Below are positions 8,949-18,803 of a DNA stretch of 64,000 nt, piece after piece (the first letter of the stretch is position 1; the number at the start of each line of letters is the position of its first letter). The notes under the pieces were generated by a model. It worked only from the letters and a program-made list of their open reading frames with translations. It ran no database searches and was not told the DNA's origin. Origin of the DNA: Hyphomicrobiales bacterium. Lineage in GTDB: Bacteria; Pseudomonadota; Alphaproteobacteria; Rhizobiales; Rhizobiaceae. The stretch spans positions 61,319 through 125,318 of the forward strand of contig UCII01000019.1 in assembly GCA_900472485.1 (NCBI GenBank), given 5' to 3'. The position numbers and the translations under genes are program-made.

Positions 8949-10091
8949 TCAAACCCTCCGCACCTTGCGCCCGGCTCTGACGCCAGCCGGTGCGGCAACC
9001 GACGCACGTTTGACAAGCGAGCATTCGAGCTTGGTGATCTGGTAGCGGCGCTCTCGCGGCAAGACGGCCGTTTCCAGATGCTCGATCGCCCATTGGCCCA
9101 TTGCCATGTGAGGAAGGACCGAGGTCGTCAAGGGCGGCACGAGATGACGGCAGATGTCTTCATCGTCGTAGCCCATGACAGACATGTCCTCCGGAATGTG
9201 GAGGCCAGCCTCCTTCAACGCTTCATAGCAACCGATGGCGGTGCGGTCGTTCTGGCAGAAGATCGCCGTCGGACGCTCGGGAAGCGAAAGCAGTTTCATG
9301 GTGCCGGAATAGCCGGCGCTCGCCGACCAGTCGCCCTCTATGACCAACTCTGGATCGAATGGAATGTCGGCCGTGGCCAAGGCCCGGCGATAGCCGGTCA
9401 ATCGATCCTGCGCCGCCTGCATCCACGGTTCGCCCGTGATCGTCGCAATGCGATGGTGACCATGCGAGATCAGATGCCGCGTCGCGGTCTGCCCACCGGC
9501 GATCTCGCTCGGAACAACGGCCGGAAAGGCATAATCGGACGTATAGCAATTCAGAAGAATGATCGGGATATTGAGATCGTAGAGATAATCCGGCACCTCC
9601 ACCTCGCGCGTGAAGATCGTCATGTAAATGAGCGCCGAGATGCCGCTGTTGCTGAGCGCCTTGATCGCTCTCGGCTCCATGACGGGATCGCTCATGGTCT
9701 GTGCGACGAGCAGAACGTTTCCGGCATTCCAGCAAGCCTCACGCGCGCCTTCGATCGCGACCACCGCCTCCGGACTGGTTGCAAGCTGGTCGACGGCAAA
9801 GCCGATGACGCCATCGAGCTTCGAGGGAGACAGAAGTGCCGGCGGCGTGGCGAGCACCGGCGCGACATAGCCAAGCTGGCGAGCTGCCTCGATGACTTTC
9901 TCGCGGGTCTGCTGCGACAGGCGCATGCCGGGCGTATTGTTCAGGACGAAGGATACTGCGCTCTGCGAACATCCGGCCGCCTTGGCAATATCGGTCATCG
10001 TGACCCTGCTGCCGGACCGACGGCCACTTCGCTTGGATATCCTGTTGTCGACGGCCGTGCGATCGCCGTTTGCGGCCGATATCTTCTTCAT
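8949..10091 (-). CDS. LacI-family transcriptional regulator
   Basis: A 380-residue repressor with a basic 30-residue extension ahead of the LacI helix-turn-helix (TMTDIAKAAGCSQSAVSFVLNN, about residues 31-52). The effector domain follows (about 90-360). It diverges from a ribose-type ABC importer across a 373-base gap with several palindromes, so it probably controls that importer. The N-terminal extension is longer than usual, and an internal start at the ATG of MTDIAKAAG (residue 32) is an alternative. Confidence 0.9.
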   Translation of the reverse strand: MKKISAANGDRTAVDNRISKRSGRRSGSRVTMTDIAKAAGCSQSAVSFVLNNTPGMRLSQQTREKVIEAARQLGYVAPVLATPPALLSPSKLDGVIGFAVDQLATSPEAVVAIEGAREACWNAGNVLLVAQTMSDPVMEPRAIKALSNSGISALIYMTIFTREVEVPDYLYDLNIPIILLNCYTSDYAFPAVVPSEIAGGQTATRHLISHGHHRIATITGEPWMQAAQDRLTGYRRALATADIPFDPELVIEGDWSASAGYSGTMKLLSLPERPTAIFCQNDRTAIGCYEALKEAGLHIPEDMSVMGYDDEDICRHLVPPLTTSVLPHMAMGQWAIEHLETAVLPRERRYQITKLECSLVKRASVAAPAGVRAGRKVRRV

Positions 10092-10464
10092 AACTGCGTC
10101 TCATCTCCCCTGAAGCGAAATCGGCCTACAATCCCCACGGCCGTTTTCATGCGCTAATATTTATTATCATTAACTGCACGATCTCGGCAACCGGTGCAGG
10201 CACGCATAGATTCACCACCCACATCTTCGAACCCAAGATCGCTGGCAATTGAAATAAATAGCCAGATTTTCGAGGCTCCCCCACTTCGCATACGCGCAAC
10301 TGTATTACTAATACTATTTACTAATTGAAATTAGTCGTATACCGTCGCTCGCGTGGTTGTACGTGCCGTATCTCGCTTAGCGAGAAAACCCTAGGAGGGG
10401 GTTCAGGGCCGGCCTGCCGCGAGTTGCAACTAGATCTCGCAAGCGGATCTATGGGAGGATGATC
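10092..10464. promoter_or_regulatory. Divergent promoter region with palindromes (no gene)
   Basis: A 373-base gap between the LacI regulator and the importer genes. It is AT-rich in the middle. It contains the inverted repeat ACTAATT-GA-AATTAGT (10320-10335) and the hairpin TCTCGC-TTA-GCGAGA (10371-10385). These are candidate operator or leader structures. I see no open reading frame worth calling. Confidence 0.55.
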
Positions 10465-11421
10465 ATGAAGTACCTAACACGGGGCGCTGCCGCCTTTGCG
10501 GCAGGGTTGCTGCTGAGCTATGCGACGGCGACCTACGCCGCCGACAAGCCCACTCTCGCATTTGTGGTCAACGGCGCATCCGACTTCTGGAAGGCGGCCG
10601 AAGCCGGCGTCAAGAAGGCTCAGGCCGAACTGCCGGACTTCAATATGGAATTGAAATATCCTGAACAATCATCGGTCGCGATCCAACAGCGACTGATGGA
10701 AGATCTCGTGGCGGCCGGCGTCAAGGGCATCATGGTTTCCGCCGTCGATCCCAAGACCTCGACAGAGGGGCTGAACAAGATCGGTTCGGAAACTGCGCTG
10801 TTTACCACCGATAGCGACGCACCGGATACGAACCGCGTCGCCTATATCGGCTCATCGAACATCGATGCCGGCAAACAGGCCGCCGAAATCGCCAAGAAAG
10901 CCATGCCGAACGGGGGCAAATGCATCGGCTTCGTGGGACTTCTCGGTGCCGACAATGCCAAGGAGCGCATTCAGGGCATGAAGGACGGCCTGGCGGGCAC
11001 GAAGATCGAATTGACCGACGTGCGCGGCGACGACATCGACCAGACGAGAGCGAAGAAAAATGTCGAAGACGCGCTCGTTGCAAGCCCTGACGTCACCTGC
11101 ATGGTGGGCTTCTACTCCTACAACACGCCGCGCATCTATGAAGCACTGCGCGAAGCCGGCAAACTCGGCCAGATCACCGTCGTCGGTTTCGATGACGATC
11201 CGATCACGCTCGGCGGCGTCAAAGAAGGAACGATCGCTGCCACAGTCGTGCAGCAGCCCTATCTCTGGGCCTATCAGGGCATGAAGCTGATGGCTGCCTA
11301 CCTGAAGGGCGACAAATCGGGCATTCCCGCTGGCAAGCTGATCATCATCCCGACGAAAATCATCGGCAAGGACGATGTCGATGCCTATGCGGCCAATCTG
11401 AAGGCTATGGCTGGCAATTGA
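10465..11421 (+). CDS. Sugar ABC transporter substrate-binding protein (ribose type)
   Basis: A 318-residue periplasmic binding protein of the RbsB/peripla_BP_4 class. An N-terminal signal peptide ends near TYAADKPTLAF. The core has the LacI-like binding fold, including GIMVSAVDPKT and the closing VVGFDDDPITLGGVKEG segment. The second of two close ATGs was chosen because GGGAGG (10453-10458) is six bases upstream of it. It leads an operon with the ATPase and permease encoded downstream and is divergent from the LacI regulator. Confidence 0.92.
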   Translation: MKYLTRGAAAFAAGLLLSYATATYAADKPTLAFVVNGASDFWKAAEAGVKKAQAELPDFNMELKYPEQSSVAIQQRLMEDLVAAGVKGIMVSAVDPKTSTEGLNKIGSETALFTTDSDAPDTNRVAYIGSSNIDAGKQAAEIAKKAMPNGGKCIGFVGLLGADNAKERIQGMKDGLAGTKIELTDVRGDDIDQTRAKKNVEDALVASPDVTCMVGFYSYNTPRIYEALREAGKLGQITVVGFDDDPITLGGVKEGTIAATVVQQPYLWAYQGMKLMAAYLKGDKSGIPAGKLIIIPTKIIGKDDVDAYAANLKAMAGN

Positions 11422-11429
11422 GGCCAGCC

Positions 11430-11460
11430 AGCAGCGCCGGTTGCGAGGACCGGCGCTGCT
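11430..11460 (+). terminator. Intercistronic GC-rich hairpin
   Basis: Perfect 12-bp arms AGCAGCGCCGGT (11430-11441) and ACCGGCGCTGCT (11449-11460) with a 7-base loop. It sits directly after the binding-protein gene and lacks a T-tract. Such hairpins commonly stabilise the binding-protein message relative to the downstream ATPase and permease; that role is inferred. Confidence 0.7.
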
Positions 11461-11523
11461 CGAATGCAATTGCTCACGTCGCCGCGGCTCTCGAAGCCAC
11501 ATCGCACAGGCATGATATTCGTT

Positions 11524-13062
<1,539 letters not shown>

Positions 13063-13065
<3 letters not shown>

Positions 13066-13156
13066 AGCAGTTCATGGAATCTTGAACCGCCCTATCTCAT
13101 TGTTTTTACGCAATTTCCAACGAAAGACGCTTGGCGCTTTCCATAGAATTGCTCTA
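13063..13156. repeat. Rhizobial-type palindromic intergenic repeat
   Basis: The ends TAGAGCAGTTCATGGAA (from 13063) and TTCCATAGAATTGCTCTA (to 13156) are inverted repeats with one substitution and one indel. The 94-base element fills the gap between the ATPase and permease genes. TAGAGCA-ended palindromic elements are familiar in rhizobial intergenic DNA. No second copy is visible in this window, so the repeat assignment rests on the end structure. Confidence 0.6.
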
Positions 13157-13185
13157 ACGGCTGCGGTCAATGGGAATTGATATCG

Positions 13186-14193
13186 ATGAGTAAGAAAGAT
13201 CTGGGCCTGCTTCTATTGATCATCGTCGTCGGCATTGTCGTGACGATCATCAATCCGCGCTTCCTTCTGCCGATCAACCTCGCCAATACGTCGAACCTCA
13301 TCGGCCTTTTCGGGATATTGTCGATCGGCCAGGCTTTCGTCATTATCACCGGCGGCATCGAACTGTCGGTAGGCTCGCTGGTTGCCCTGCTCGGCGTCCT
13401 GTTCATCGATTTTATCGCCGTCCAGAACATGCCCTGGGCGATTGCCCTGCCCTTGATCCTGATCCTTGGCGGCGTCTTGGGCGCGATCCATGGCTGGCTG
13501 ATTACTCGGCTCAACCTCCAGCCCTTCGTCGTGACACTCTGCGGCCTCCTGATCTATCGTGGTGCTGCGCGCTTCTACACGGCAGACGGGACGGCCGGCT
13601 TCGCCTTCGGCCAGAACTTTCCGACCCTCGAATTCCTGACTGCCGGCCGCTTCTATGGGGTGCCGAATACCTTCATCGCGCTCGTGATCATTGCCGCCGT
13701 CATGTGGATCGTTCTGCATCGCTCCGTCTATGGCCGCTATCTCTACGCCATCGGCAAGAATGAGGAGGCGGCAAAATATTCCGGCATCCGCACCACGAAG
13801 ATGGTAACGGTCGCCTACATCATCTGCGGCGTGCTGACGGCGCTTTCGGCGATCTATTTTGCCATGTACACCCGCTCCATCTCGCCGGCGAGCCACGGGC
13901 AGTTCTATGAGCTCTACGCGATCGCGGCGGCGGTTCTTGGCGGCTTTTCGCTGCGCGGTGGTGAAGGATCGCTGATCGGCGTGGTGCTGGGCACGATCCT
14001 GCTGCAGGAATTGCAGAACCTCGTCAACCTTTTGGGTATCCCTTCCTCGCTCAACTTCGCCGTCATGGGCGGCGTCATCCTGATAGGCGTCTTGATCGAC
14101 CAGCAATGGAGCGCTATCCGGGCGCAACGGCGCCTCGTTTCTGCCGCACGCCAGGCGGAGACCCGCCAGCCCGCCGAACAACCGCAGTCATGA
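13186..14193 (+). CDS. Sugar ABC transporter permease (RbsC type)
   Basis: A 335-residue permease of a CUT2 ribose/xylose-type importer, with about eight to ten hydrophobic segments. The family-typical ITGGIELSVGSLVALLGV segment lies near residue 50, and the GNLRGGEGSL-like loop appears as GGFSLRGGEGSLIG. The ATG at 13186 has GGGA upstream; an upstream TTG in the same frame is less likely. It completes a three-gene importer with the upstream binding protein and ATPase. Confidence 0.92.
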   Translation: MSKKDLGLLLLIIVVGIVVTIINPRFLLPINLANTSNLIGLFGILSIGQAFVIITGGIELSVGSLVALLGVLFIDFIAVQNMPWAIALPLILILGGVLGAIHGWLITRLNLQPFVVTLCGLLIYRGAARFYTADGTAGFAFGQNFPTLEFLTAGRFYGVPNTFIALVIIAAVMWIVLHRSVYGRYLYAIGKNEEAAKYSGIRTTKMVTVAYIICGVLTALSAIYFAMYTRSISPASHGQFYELYAIAAAVLGGFSLRGGEGSLIGVVLGTILLQELQNLVNLLGIPSSLNFAVMGGVILIGVLIDQQWSAIRAQRRLVSAARQAETRQPAEQPQS

Positions 14194-14252
14194 CGGGATC
14201 GACCCGAGAGGTGTCATGTACGATCGGTAACACGATGCCATGCCCATGGATT

Positions 14253-14747
14253 TCAGGAGGGCATCGACCTGTTGCAGACGGGGCATCCGTCAGCATGCAT
14301 GATGATCCCATGCGTTTCGCAGCGGCTGAGGGCGCTCTCGGAAAAGGTCGAATGGATTGCCCTGATATCGTGTGATCCAAATACCGACACGAGCATTCGC
14401 AAACGCATCAGGCACGGCATAAGCCAGTCTTCTTTCGGCTCATAGCCCAGCTTCTCCCAACCGATTTTCGATTCTGCGGCGGTAATCGACCGAATTAGAA
14501 AATTCCGATCCTCGGCAAATGTTGCAACATGCCAGGGCATTTCGGCGATGTCGAAGCCCACCGCTCCAACTCCCAAGACCGCCTGATCTCGCGATGCGAT
14601 CCATGATGCAAACGCTTGCTCTGACCTCGTTTGCGCCAACGCCGACGCAGCAATGGCGAGAACTTCCATGAAGACGTCGGTCAATCCGTTCTGCATTTGA
14701 ATCGCGGGCAGCTCCGGATGAGCCTCGCATGTTATTCGGTTCGCCAT
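14253..14747 (-). CDS. Hypothetical protein with C-terminal Cys/His cluster
   Basis: A 164-residue protein I do not recognise. The last 25 residues carry CETHGIIMHADGCPVCN, a spacing of cysteines and histidines that could bind zinc. The rest is mostly alpha-helical in character and ends without a membrane segment. It lies alone, convergent with the sugar permease and 59 bases downstream of a LysR gene on the same strand. Its reality rests on length, composition and the absence of a better frame opposite. Confidence 0.55.
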   Translation of the reverse strand: MANRITCEAHPELPAIQMQNGLTDVFMEVLAIAASALAQTRSEQAFASWIASRDQAVLGVGAVGFDIAEMPWHVATFAEDRNFLIRSITAAESKIGWEKLGYEPKEDWLMPCLMRLRMLVSVFGSHDIRAIHSTFSESALSRCETHGIIMHADGCPVCNRSMPS

Positions 14748-14806
14748 GGCTTTGAGATGGCTCCATTCACTGCTGCGTCACCGGCGGAAAATAGGCCTTT
14801 CCCTGC

Positions 14807-15709
14807 TCAGGTCATCCACTTGCGGTGTTCCACGAAGCGCTCTGCCAAAAGGTCGATGAACAATCGCACTTTCGTCGGCAGATGGCTACGGTTCGGATAG
14901 ATCGCGCTGATCATGAATTCCACGGCGCGATAGTCGGGCATGACACGCACGAGACGGCCGGCGGCGACCTCTTCGAAGACGATGAAACTCGGCGCGAGAA
15001 AGATGCCCTGCCCGCTCGCCAGGAGAAAGCGCAGCGTCTCCGCGCTGTTGGAGACGACATTGCCGGAAATCTTGACCCCCACCTGCTTACCATCGGCATC
15101 CTCGAAACGCCACTCGTCGCCATAGGGGTAATAGGTATATTGCAGGCAATTATGCTCCACGAGATCGGCCGGAACCTTCGGCACCGGATGTGTGTCACGA
15201 TATTCGGGCGAGCAGACAAGCATGTGTCGCCAGGGCGCAAGCTTGCGTGCGACAAGCGTCGAGTCGGACGCGGGCAGGGTTCGGATCATAAGATCGTAAC
15301 CCTCCTCGACCATGTCGATCGACCGTTCTCCGACGTTGAAATCGAGCGAGATCGCAGGATATTGCGTCATGAATTCGTTGACGACCGGGAGCAGGAAACG
15401 GACGATGGCGCCGCTGGTGTAGAGCTTCAGCGTGCCGCGCGGCGTGGTACTAAGCGCACCGGCGGCCCGATCGGCCTCCTCGAGATCGGCCAGGATCTGC
15501 AAGGAGCGCTCGTAATAATATTTGCCGGTTTCCGTCAAACTGATCCGGCGCGTCGTCCGGTTCAGGAGCCGCGCGCCCAAGCGGTCTTCCAACGATTGCA
15601 CGTGATTGCCCACCATGGTGACGGACATGTTGAGGCGGCGGGCGGCGGCGGAAAAGCCGCCACATTCCACCACCCGGCCAAAGACTGTGAGGCTGGTCAA
15701 CCGATCCAT
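14807..15709 (-). CDS. LysR-family transcriptional regulator
   Basis: A 300-residue LysR regulator with the N-terminal winged helix (MDRLTSLTVFGRVVECGGFSAAARRLNMS) and a substrate-binding effector domain. It diverges from an emrAB-type efflux operon across 137 bases that contain a structured 50-bp element also found upstream of emrB. It is therefore the likely controller of that operon. Confidence 0.92.
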   Translation of the reverse strand: MDRLTSLTVFGRVVECGGFSAAARRLNMSVTMVGNHVQSLEDRLGARLLNRTTRRISLTETGKYYYERSLQILADLEEADRAAGALSTTPRGTLKLYTSGAIVRFLLPVVNEFMTQYPAISLDFNVGERSIDMVEEGYDLMIRTLPASDSTLVARKLAPWRHMLVCSPEYRDTHPVPKVPADLVEHNCLQYTYYPYGDEWRFEDADGKQVGVKISGNVVSNSAETLRFLLASGQGIFLAPSFIVFEEVAAGRLVRVMPDYRAVEFMISAIYPNRSHLPTKVRLFIDLLAERFVEHRKWMT

Positions 15710-15718
15710 ATTGTCCTC

Positions 15719-15768
15719 GGATTATCCACTGTGACTTGATGATCCTTCCCGATTTGAGGAGATTATCA
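15719..15768. promoter_or_regulatory. Operator-like element, copy 1 (upstream of emrA)
   Basis: The block reads GGATTATCCA, nine bases, GATGATCCTTCCCGAT, seven bases, GATTATCA. The same three blocks with identical spacing recur at 17050-17099 upstream of emrB. The three GATnATC units suggest a multimeric regulator site, most simply for the adjacent LysR protein. The binding protein is inferred. Confidence 0.65.
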
Positions 15769-15846
15769 GAAGGACCGTTCGGACGCATCTTCATCGCATC
15801 AAAAATGGCCCCGGGCAAAGGGGTGGCGCACTGAAGGAAACGGACA

Positions 15847-17073
15847 ATGGTGGAACTTCCCCGCAACGAAGCGTTCAAGAACGCAAGCCAAGCCGACGCT
15901 GCTCCGGCCAGCGAGGTGGCCCGGTCTCCCGCGACCGAGGCTCCTCAGGGCGTACCCGTCGAAACACCTGTCGCTTCGGCCGCGCCCAAAGCAGGCAGAA
16001 AGCTCATCAAGCGCGGCTTGCTGATTGCCGCATTGCTGGCCGGCGTCGCGATCGCGGCGGATTTCGGCTACCGCTACTGGACGGTAGGACGCTTCATCGA
16101 GTCCACCGACGATGCCTATGTGAAGGCCGATTACACCACGATCGCGCCGAAGGTCGCCGGCTACATCAAGGATGTGCTTGTCAACGACAATGACAAGGTT
16201 AAGGCCGGCCAGGTGCTCGCCCGCATAGACGACCGTGATTTCCAAGCCGCACTTTCCCAGGCGAAGGCGGACCTCAAGGCCGCTGACGCGGCGATTTCCA
16301 ACATCGATGCGCAGATCCAGCTGCAGCAATCGCTGATCGGGCAGGCCAAGGCAACGGTCGACGCGTCGCAAGCCTCCCTAGATTATGCGATATCGGATGC
16401 CGCGCGTTCGGCTCGTCTGATCACCAACGGCGTCGGCACGCAATCCCGCGCTGAAGAGACCGAATCGGCCAGAAAGCAGGCCGCCGCCGCCGTCGAGCGC
16501 GATCAGGCCGCGCTCGTCGCCGCTCAGAACAAGGTGCCGGTGCTGCAGACCCAGCGAGACCAGGCAGCCGCCCAGCGCGATCGGGCCGCCGCCGCCGTTC
16601 AGCAGGCTGAACTCAACCTTTTCTATACCAACATCGTCGCAGCCGTTGACGGCACGGTCGGCGCCCGCTCGATCCGCGTCGGGCAGTATGTGACATCGGG
16701 CACGCAGCTGATGGCGGTGGTGCCGCTGCACTCGGTCTATGTCGTCGCGAACTTCAAGGAGACGCAACTCACCTATGTACGTCCCGGACAGTCGGTCGAA
16801 ATCAAGGTCGACAGCTTCCCGGACGTCACCATCAAGGGCCATGTCGACAGCCTCTCGCCGGCAAGCGGGCTCGAATTCTCGCTGCTGCCACCGGACAATG
16901 CGACAGGCAATTTCACCAAGATCGTCCAGCGCATACCGGTGAAGATCGTCATCGATGACGATAATCTGGCCGGGTTGCTGCGCTCCGGCATGTCGGTGGA
17001 GCCGGAAATCGACACCAAGGCGGCTCAGACATCGACAACCGACACACAGGGATTATCCAGCCACGCTGGATGA
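15847..17073 (+). CDS. emrA: HlyD-family membrane fusion protein (EmrA type)
   Basis: A 408-residue periplasmic adaptor for a DHA2-type drug efflux pump. A Pro/Ala-rich cytoplasmic N-terminus is followed by one transmembrane segment (about residues 57-75). Then come the biotinyl-lipoyl-like half (STDDAYVKADYTTIAPKVAGYI), a long Ala/Gln-rich coiled-coil hairpin (about 125-260) and the second lipoyl half (VDGTVGARSIRVGQYV). It is the first gene of an operon with emrB and a cyclase. Its last eight codons overlap the second copy of the operator-like element. Confidence 0.92.
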   Translation: MVELPRNEAFKNASQADAAPASEVARSPATEAPQGVPVETPVASAAPKAGRKLIKRGLLIAALLAGVAIAADFGYRYWTVGRFIESTDDAYVKADYTTIAPKVAGYIKDVLVNDNDKVKAGQVLARIDDRDFQAALSQAKADLKAADAAISNIDAQIQLQQSLIGQAKATVDASQASLDYAISDAARSARLITNGVGTQSRAEETESARKQAAAAVERDQAALVAAQNKVPVLQTQRDQAAAQRDRAAAAVQQAELNLFYTNIVAAVDGTVGARSIRVGQYVTSGTQLMAVVPLHSVYVVANFKETQLTYVRPGQSVEIKVDSFPDVTIKGHVDSLSPASGLEFSLLPPDNATGNFTKIVQRIPVKIVIDDDNLAGLLRSGMSVEPEIDTKAAQTSTTDTQGLSSHAG

Positions 17074-17099
17074 TCCTTCCCGATCTTCATCGATTATCA
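17050..17099. promoter_or_regulatory. Operator-like element, copy 2 (upstream of emrB)
   Basis: Same layout as the element at 15719-15768: GGATTATCCA, nine bases, GATGATCCTTCCCGAT, seven bases, GATTATCA. About 37 of 50 positions agree, and all the agreement is in the three blocks. The first half encodes the C-terminus of EmrA. It could give emrB its own regulated promoter. Confidence 0.65.
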
Positions 17100-17150
17100 C
17101 CTCAGCATCGTCATGAGATTATTCCGGCATGAGCCGGAAGGAGACGCGTC

Positions 17151-18773
17151 GTGGCCACTCTTCAGATCGCCGCAAACAACAATTCAGCCTTATCCCAGGG
17201 CACTCCAACCGCTCCGGTTGCCCGACCCGCCATGAGCCCGCTGCGCATGTGGACCGCCGTGGTTGGTTCGACACTTGGCGCCTTCATGGCCGTTCTCAAC
17301 ATCCAGATCGTCAATGCCTCGCTTGCCGACATCCAGGGCGCAATCGGCGCCGGAACGGACGATGGCGGCTGGATCTCGACCTCCTACCTGATCGCCGAGA
17401 TTGTCGTCATTCCCCTTAGCGCCTGGCTTGCCCGCGTCTTTTCGGTGCGCATCTATCTGCTGACCAACGCGATCCTTTTCCTCCTTTTCTCGGTCGCCTG
17501 CGCCTTTGCTGCCAATCTGCAGCAGATGATCATTCTGCGCGCCATACAGGGCTTTTCCGGCGGCGTGCTGATCCCCATGGCCTTCACGATCATCATCACG
17601 CTGCTTCCGAAGCCCAAGCAACCGATGGGTCTTGCCCTCTTTGCTCTTTCCGCCACCTTCGCGCCGGCGATCGGCCCGACCATCGGCGGCTACCTCACGG
17701 AAAACTGGGGCTGGGAATACATATTCTATGTCAATCTCGTACCCGGCATACTGATGGTCGGCATGCTCTGGGCCTCGCTTGACCGCGCACCGATGAACCT
17801 TTCGCTGCTCGCCAAGGGCGACTGGCCCGGCATCATCACCATGGCGGTTGGCCTTGCGGCATTGCAGACCGTGCTTGAAGAAGGCAATAAGGACGACTGG
17901 TTCGGCTCGCCGTTCATCGTCCGCCTCTCCGTCATCGCCGCGGTCTCTTTGACGCTCTTTCTCGTTATCGAACTCCGCGCCGCTCATCCGCTCCTCAATC
18001 TGCGTCTGCTGGCACGCCGCAATTTCGGCTTCGGCATCGTCGCCAATTTCCTGATGGGCGTCGCCCTCTATGGTTCGGTCTTCATCCTGCCGATCTATCT
18101 GACGCGCATCCAGGGCTATAATTCCGAGCAGATCGGCATGGTGCTTGCCTGGACCGGCATTCCGCAGCTCATCCTGATCCCGCTGGTGCCGCGGCTGATG
18201 AAGCGTGTCGACGCCCGGCTGCTGATCATTGTCGGCTTCGCGCTCTTTGCCGCTTCGAACTTCATGAATATCTACATGACGAGCAACTATGCCAGCGACC
18301 AGCTCTTCTGGCCGAATATCGTGCGTGCCGTCGGCCAGGCACTCGCCTTCACGCCGCTGACCGCAATTGCGACCGCCGGCATCGAGCAGGAAAATGCCGG
18401 CTCCGCTTCGGCGCTCTTCAACATGATGCGCAATCTCGGTGGCGCGGTCGGCATTGCTGCGCTGCAGACCTTTCTCACCAAGCGCGAGCAGTTCCATTCC
18501 AACATCCTCACGAATTCGGTCTCCGTATTCGAAGAGGCGACCCGTGCCCGCGTTGCCAATCTGACGAATTACTTCATGAACCATGGTGTCAGCGACCAGG
18601 CGCTTGCCACGCACAAGGCGATCGTCGCCATCGCCGCCAGCCTTCGCAAGCAGGCCAACATCATGGCTTTCAGCGACACTTTCTTCCTGCTCGGCGTCGC
18701 GCTGGTCATCGCCCTCGTCGCGAGCCTGCTTCTGAAGAAACCCGGCCACCTTTCCGGCGGTGCGGCACACTGA
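17151..18773 (+). CDS. emrB: DHA2-family MFS drug efflux transporter (EmrB type)
   Basis: A 540-residue inner-membrane proton-drug antiporter with about 14 hydrophobic segments. Family motifs include LNIQIVNASLADIQGAIG in the first helix and RAIQGFSGGVLIPMAF. The GTG start is preceded by GGAAGGAG. It exports substrates through the EmrA adaptor encoded upstream. The downstream cyclase gene follows after 30 bases. The substrate is unknown. Confidence 0.92.
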   Translation: MATLQIAANNNSALSQGTPTAPVARPAMSPLRMWTAVVGSTLGAFMAVLNIQIVNASLADIQGAIGAGTDDGGWISTSYLIAEIVVIPLSAWLARVFSVRIYLLTNAILFLLFSVACAFAANLQQMIILRAIQGFSGGVLIPMAFTIIITLLPKPKQPMGLALFALSATFAPAIGPTIGGYLTENWGWEYIFYVNLVPGILMVGMLWASLDRAPMNLSLLAKGDWPGIITMAVGLAALQTVLEEGNKDDWFGSPFIVRLSVIAAVSLTLFLVIELRAAHPLLNLRLLARRNFGFGIVANFLMGVALYGSVFILPIYLTRIQGYNSEQIGMVLAWTGIPQLILIPLVPRLMKRVDARLLIIVGFALFAASNFMNIYMTSNYASDQLFWPNIVRAVGQALAFTPLTAIATAGIEQENAGSASALFNMMRNLGGAVGIAALQTFLTKREQFHSNILTNSVSVFEEATRARVANLTNYFMNHGVSDQALATHKAIVAIAASLRKQANIMAFSDTFFLLGVALVIALVASLLLKKPGHLSGGAAH

Positions 18774-18803
18774 GGGCCGCATCTCAAAGAGGAGGAGATA
18801 GCC

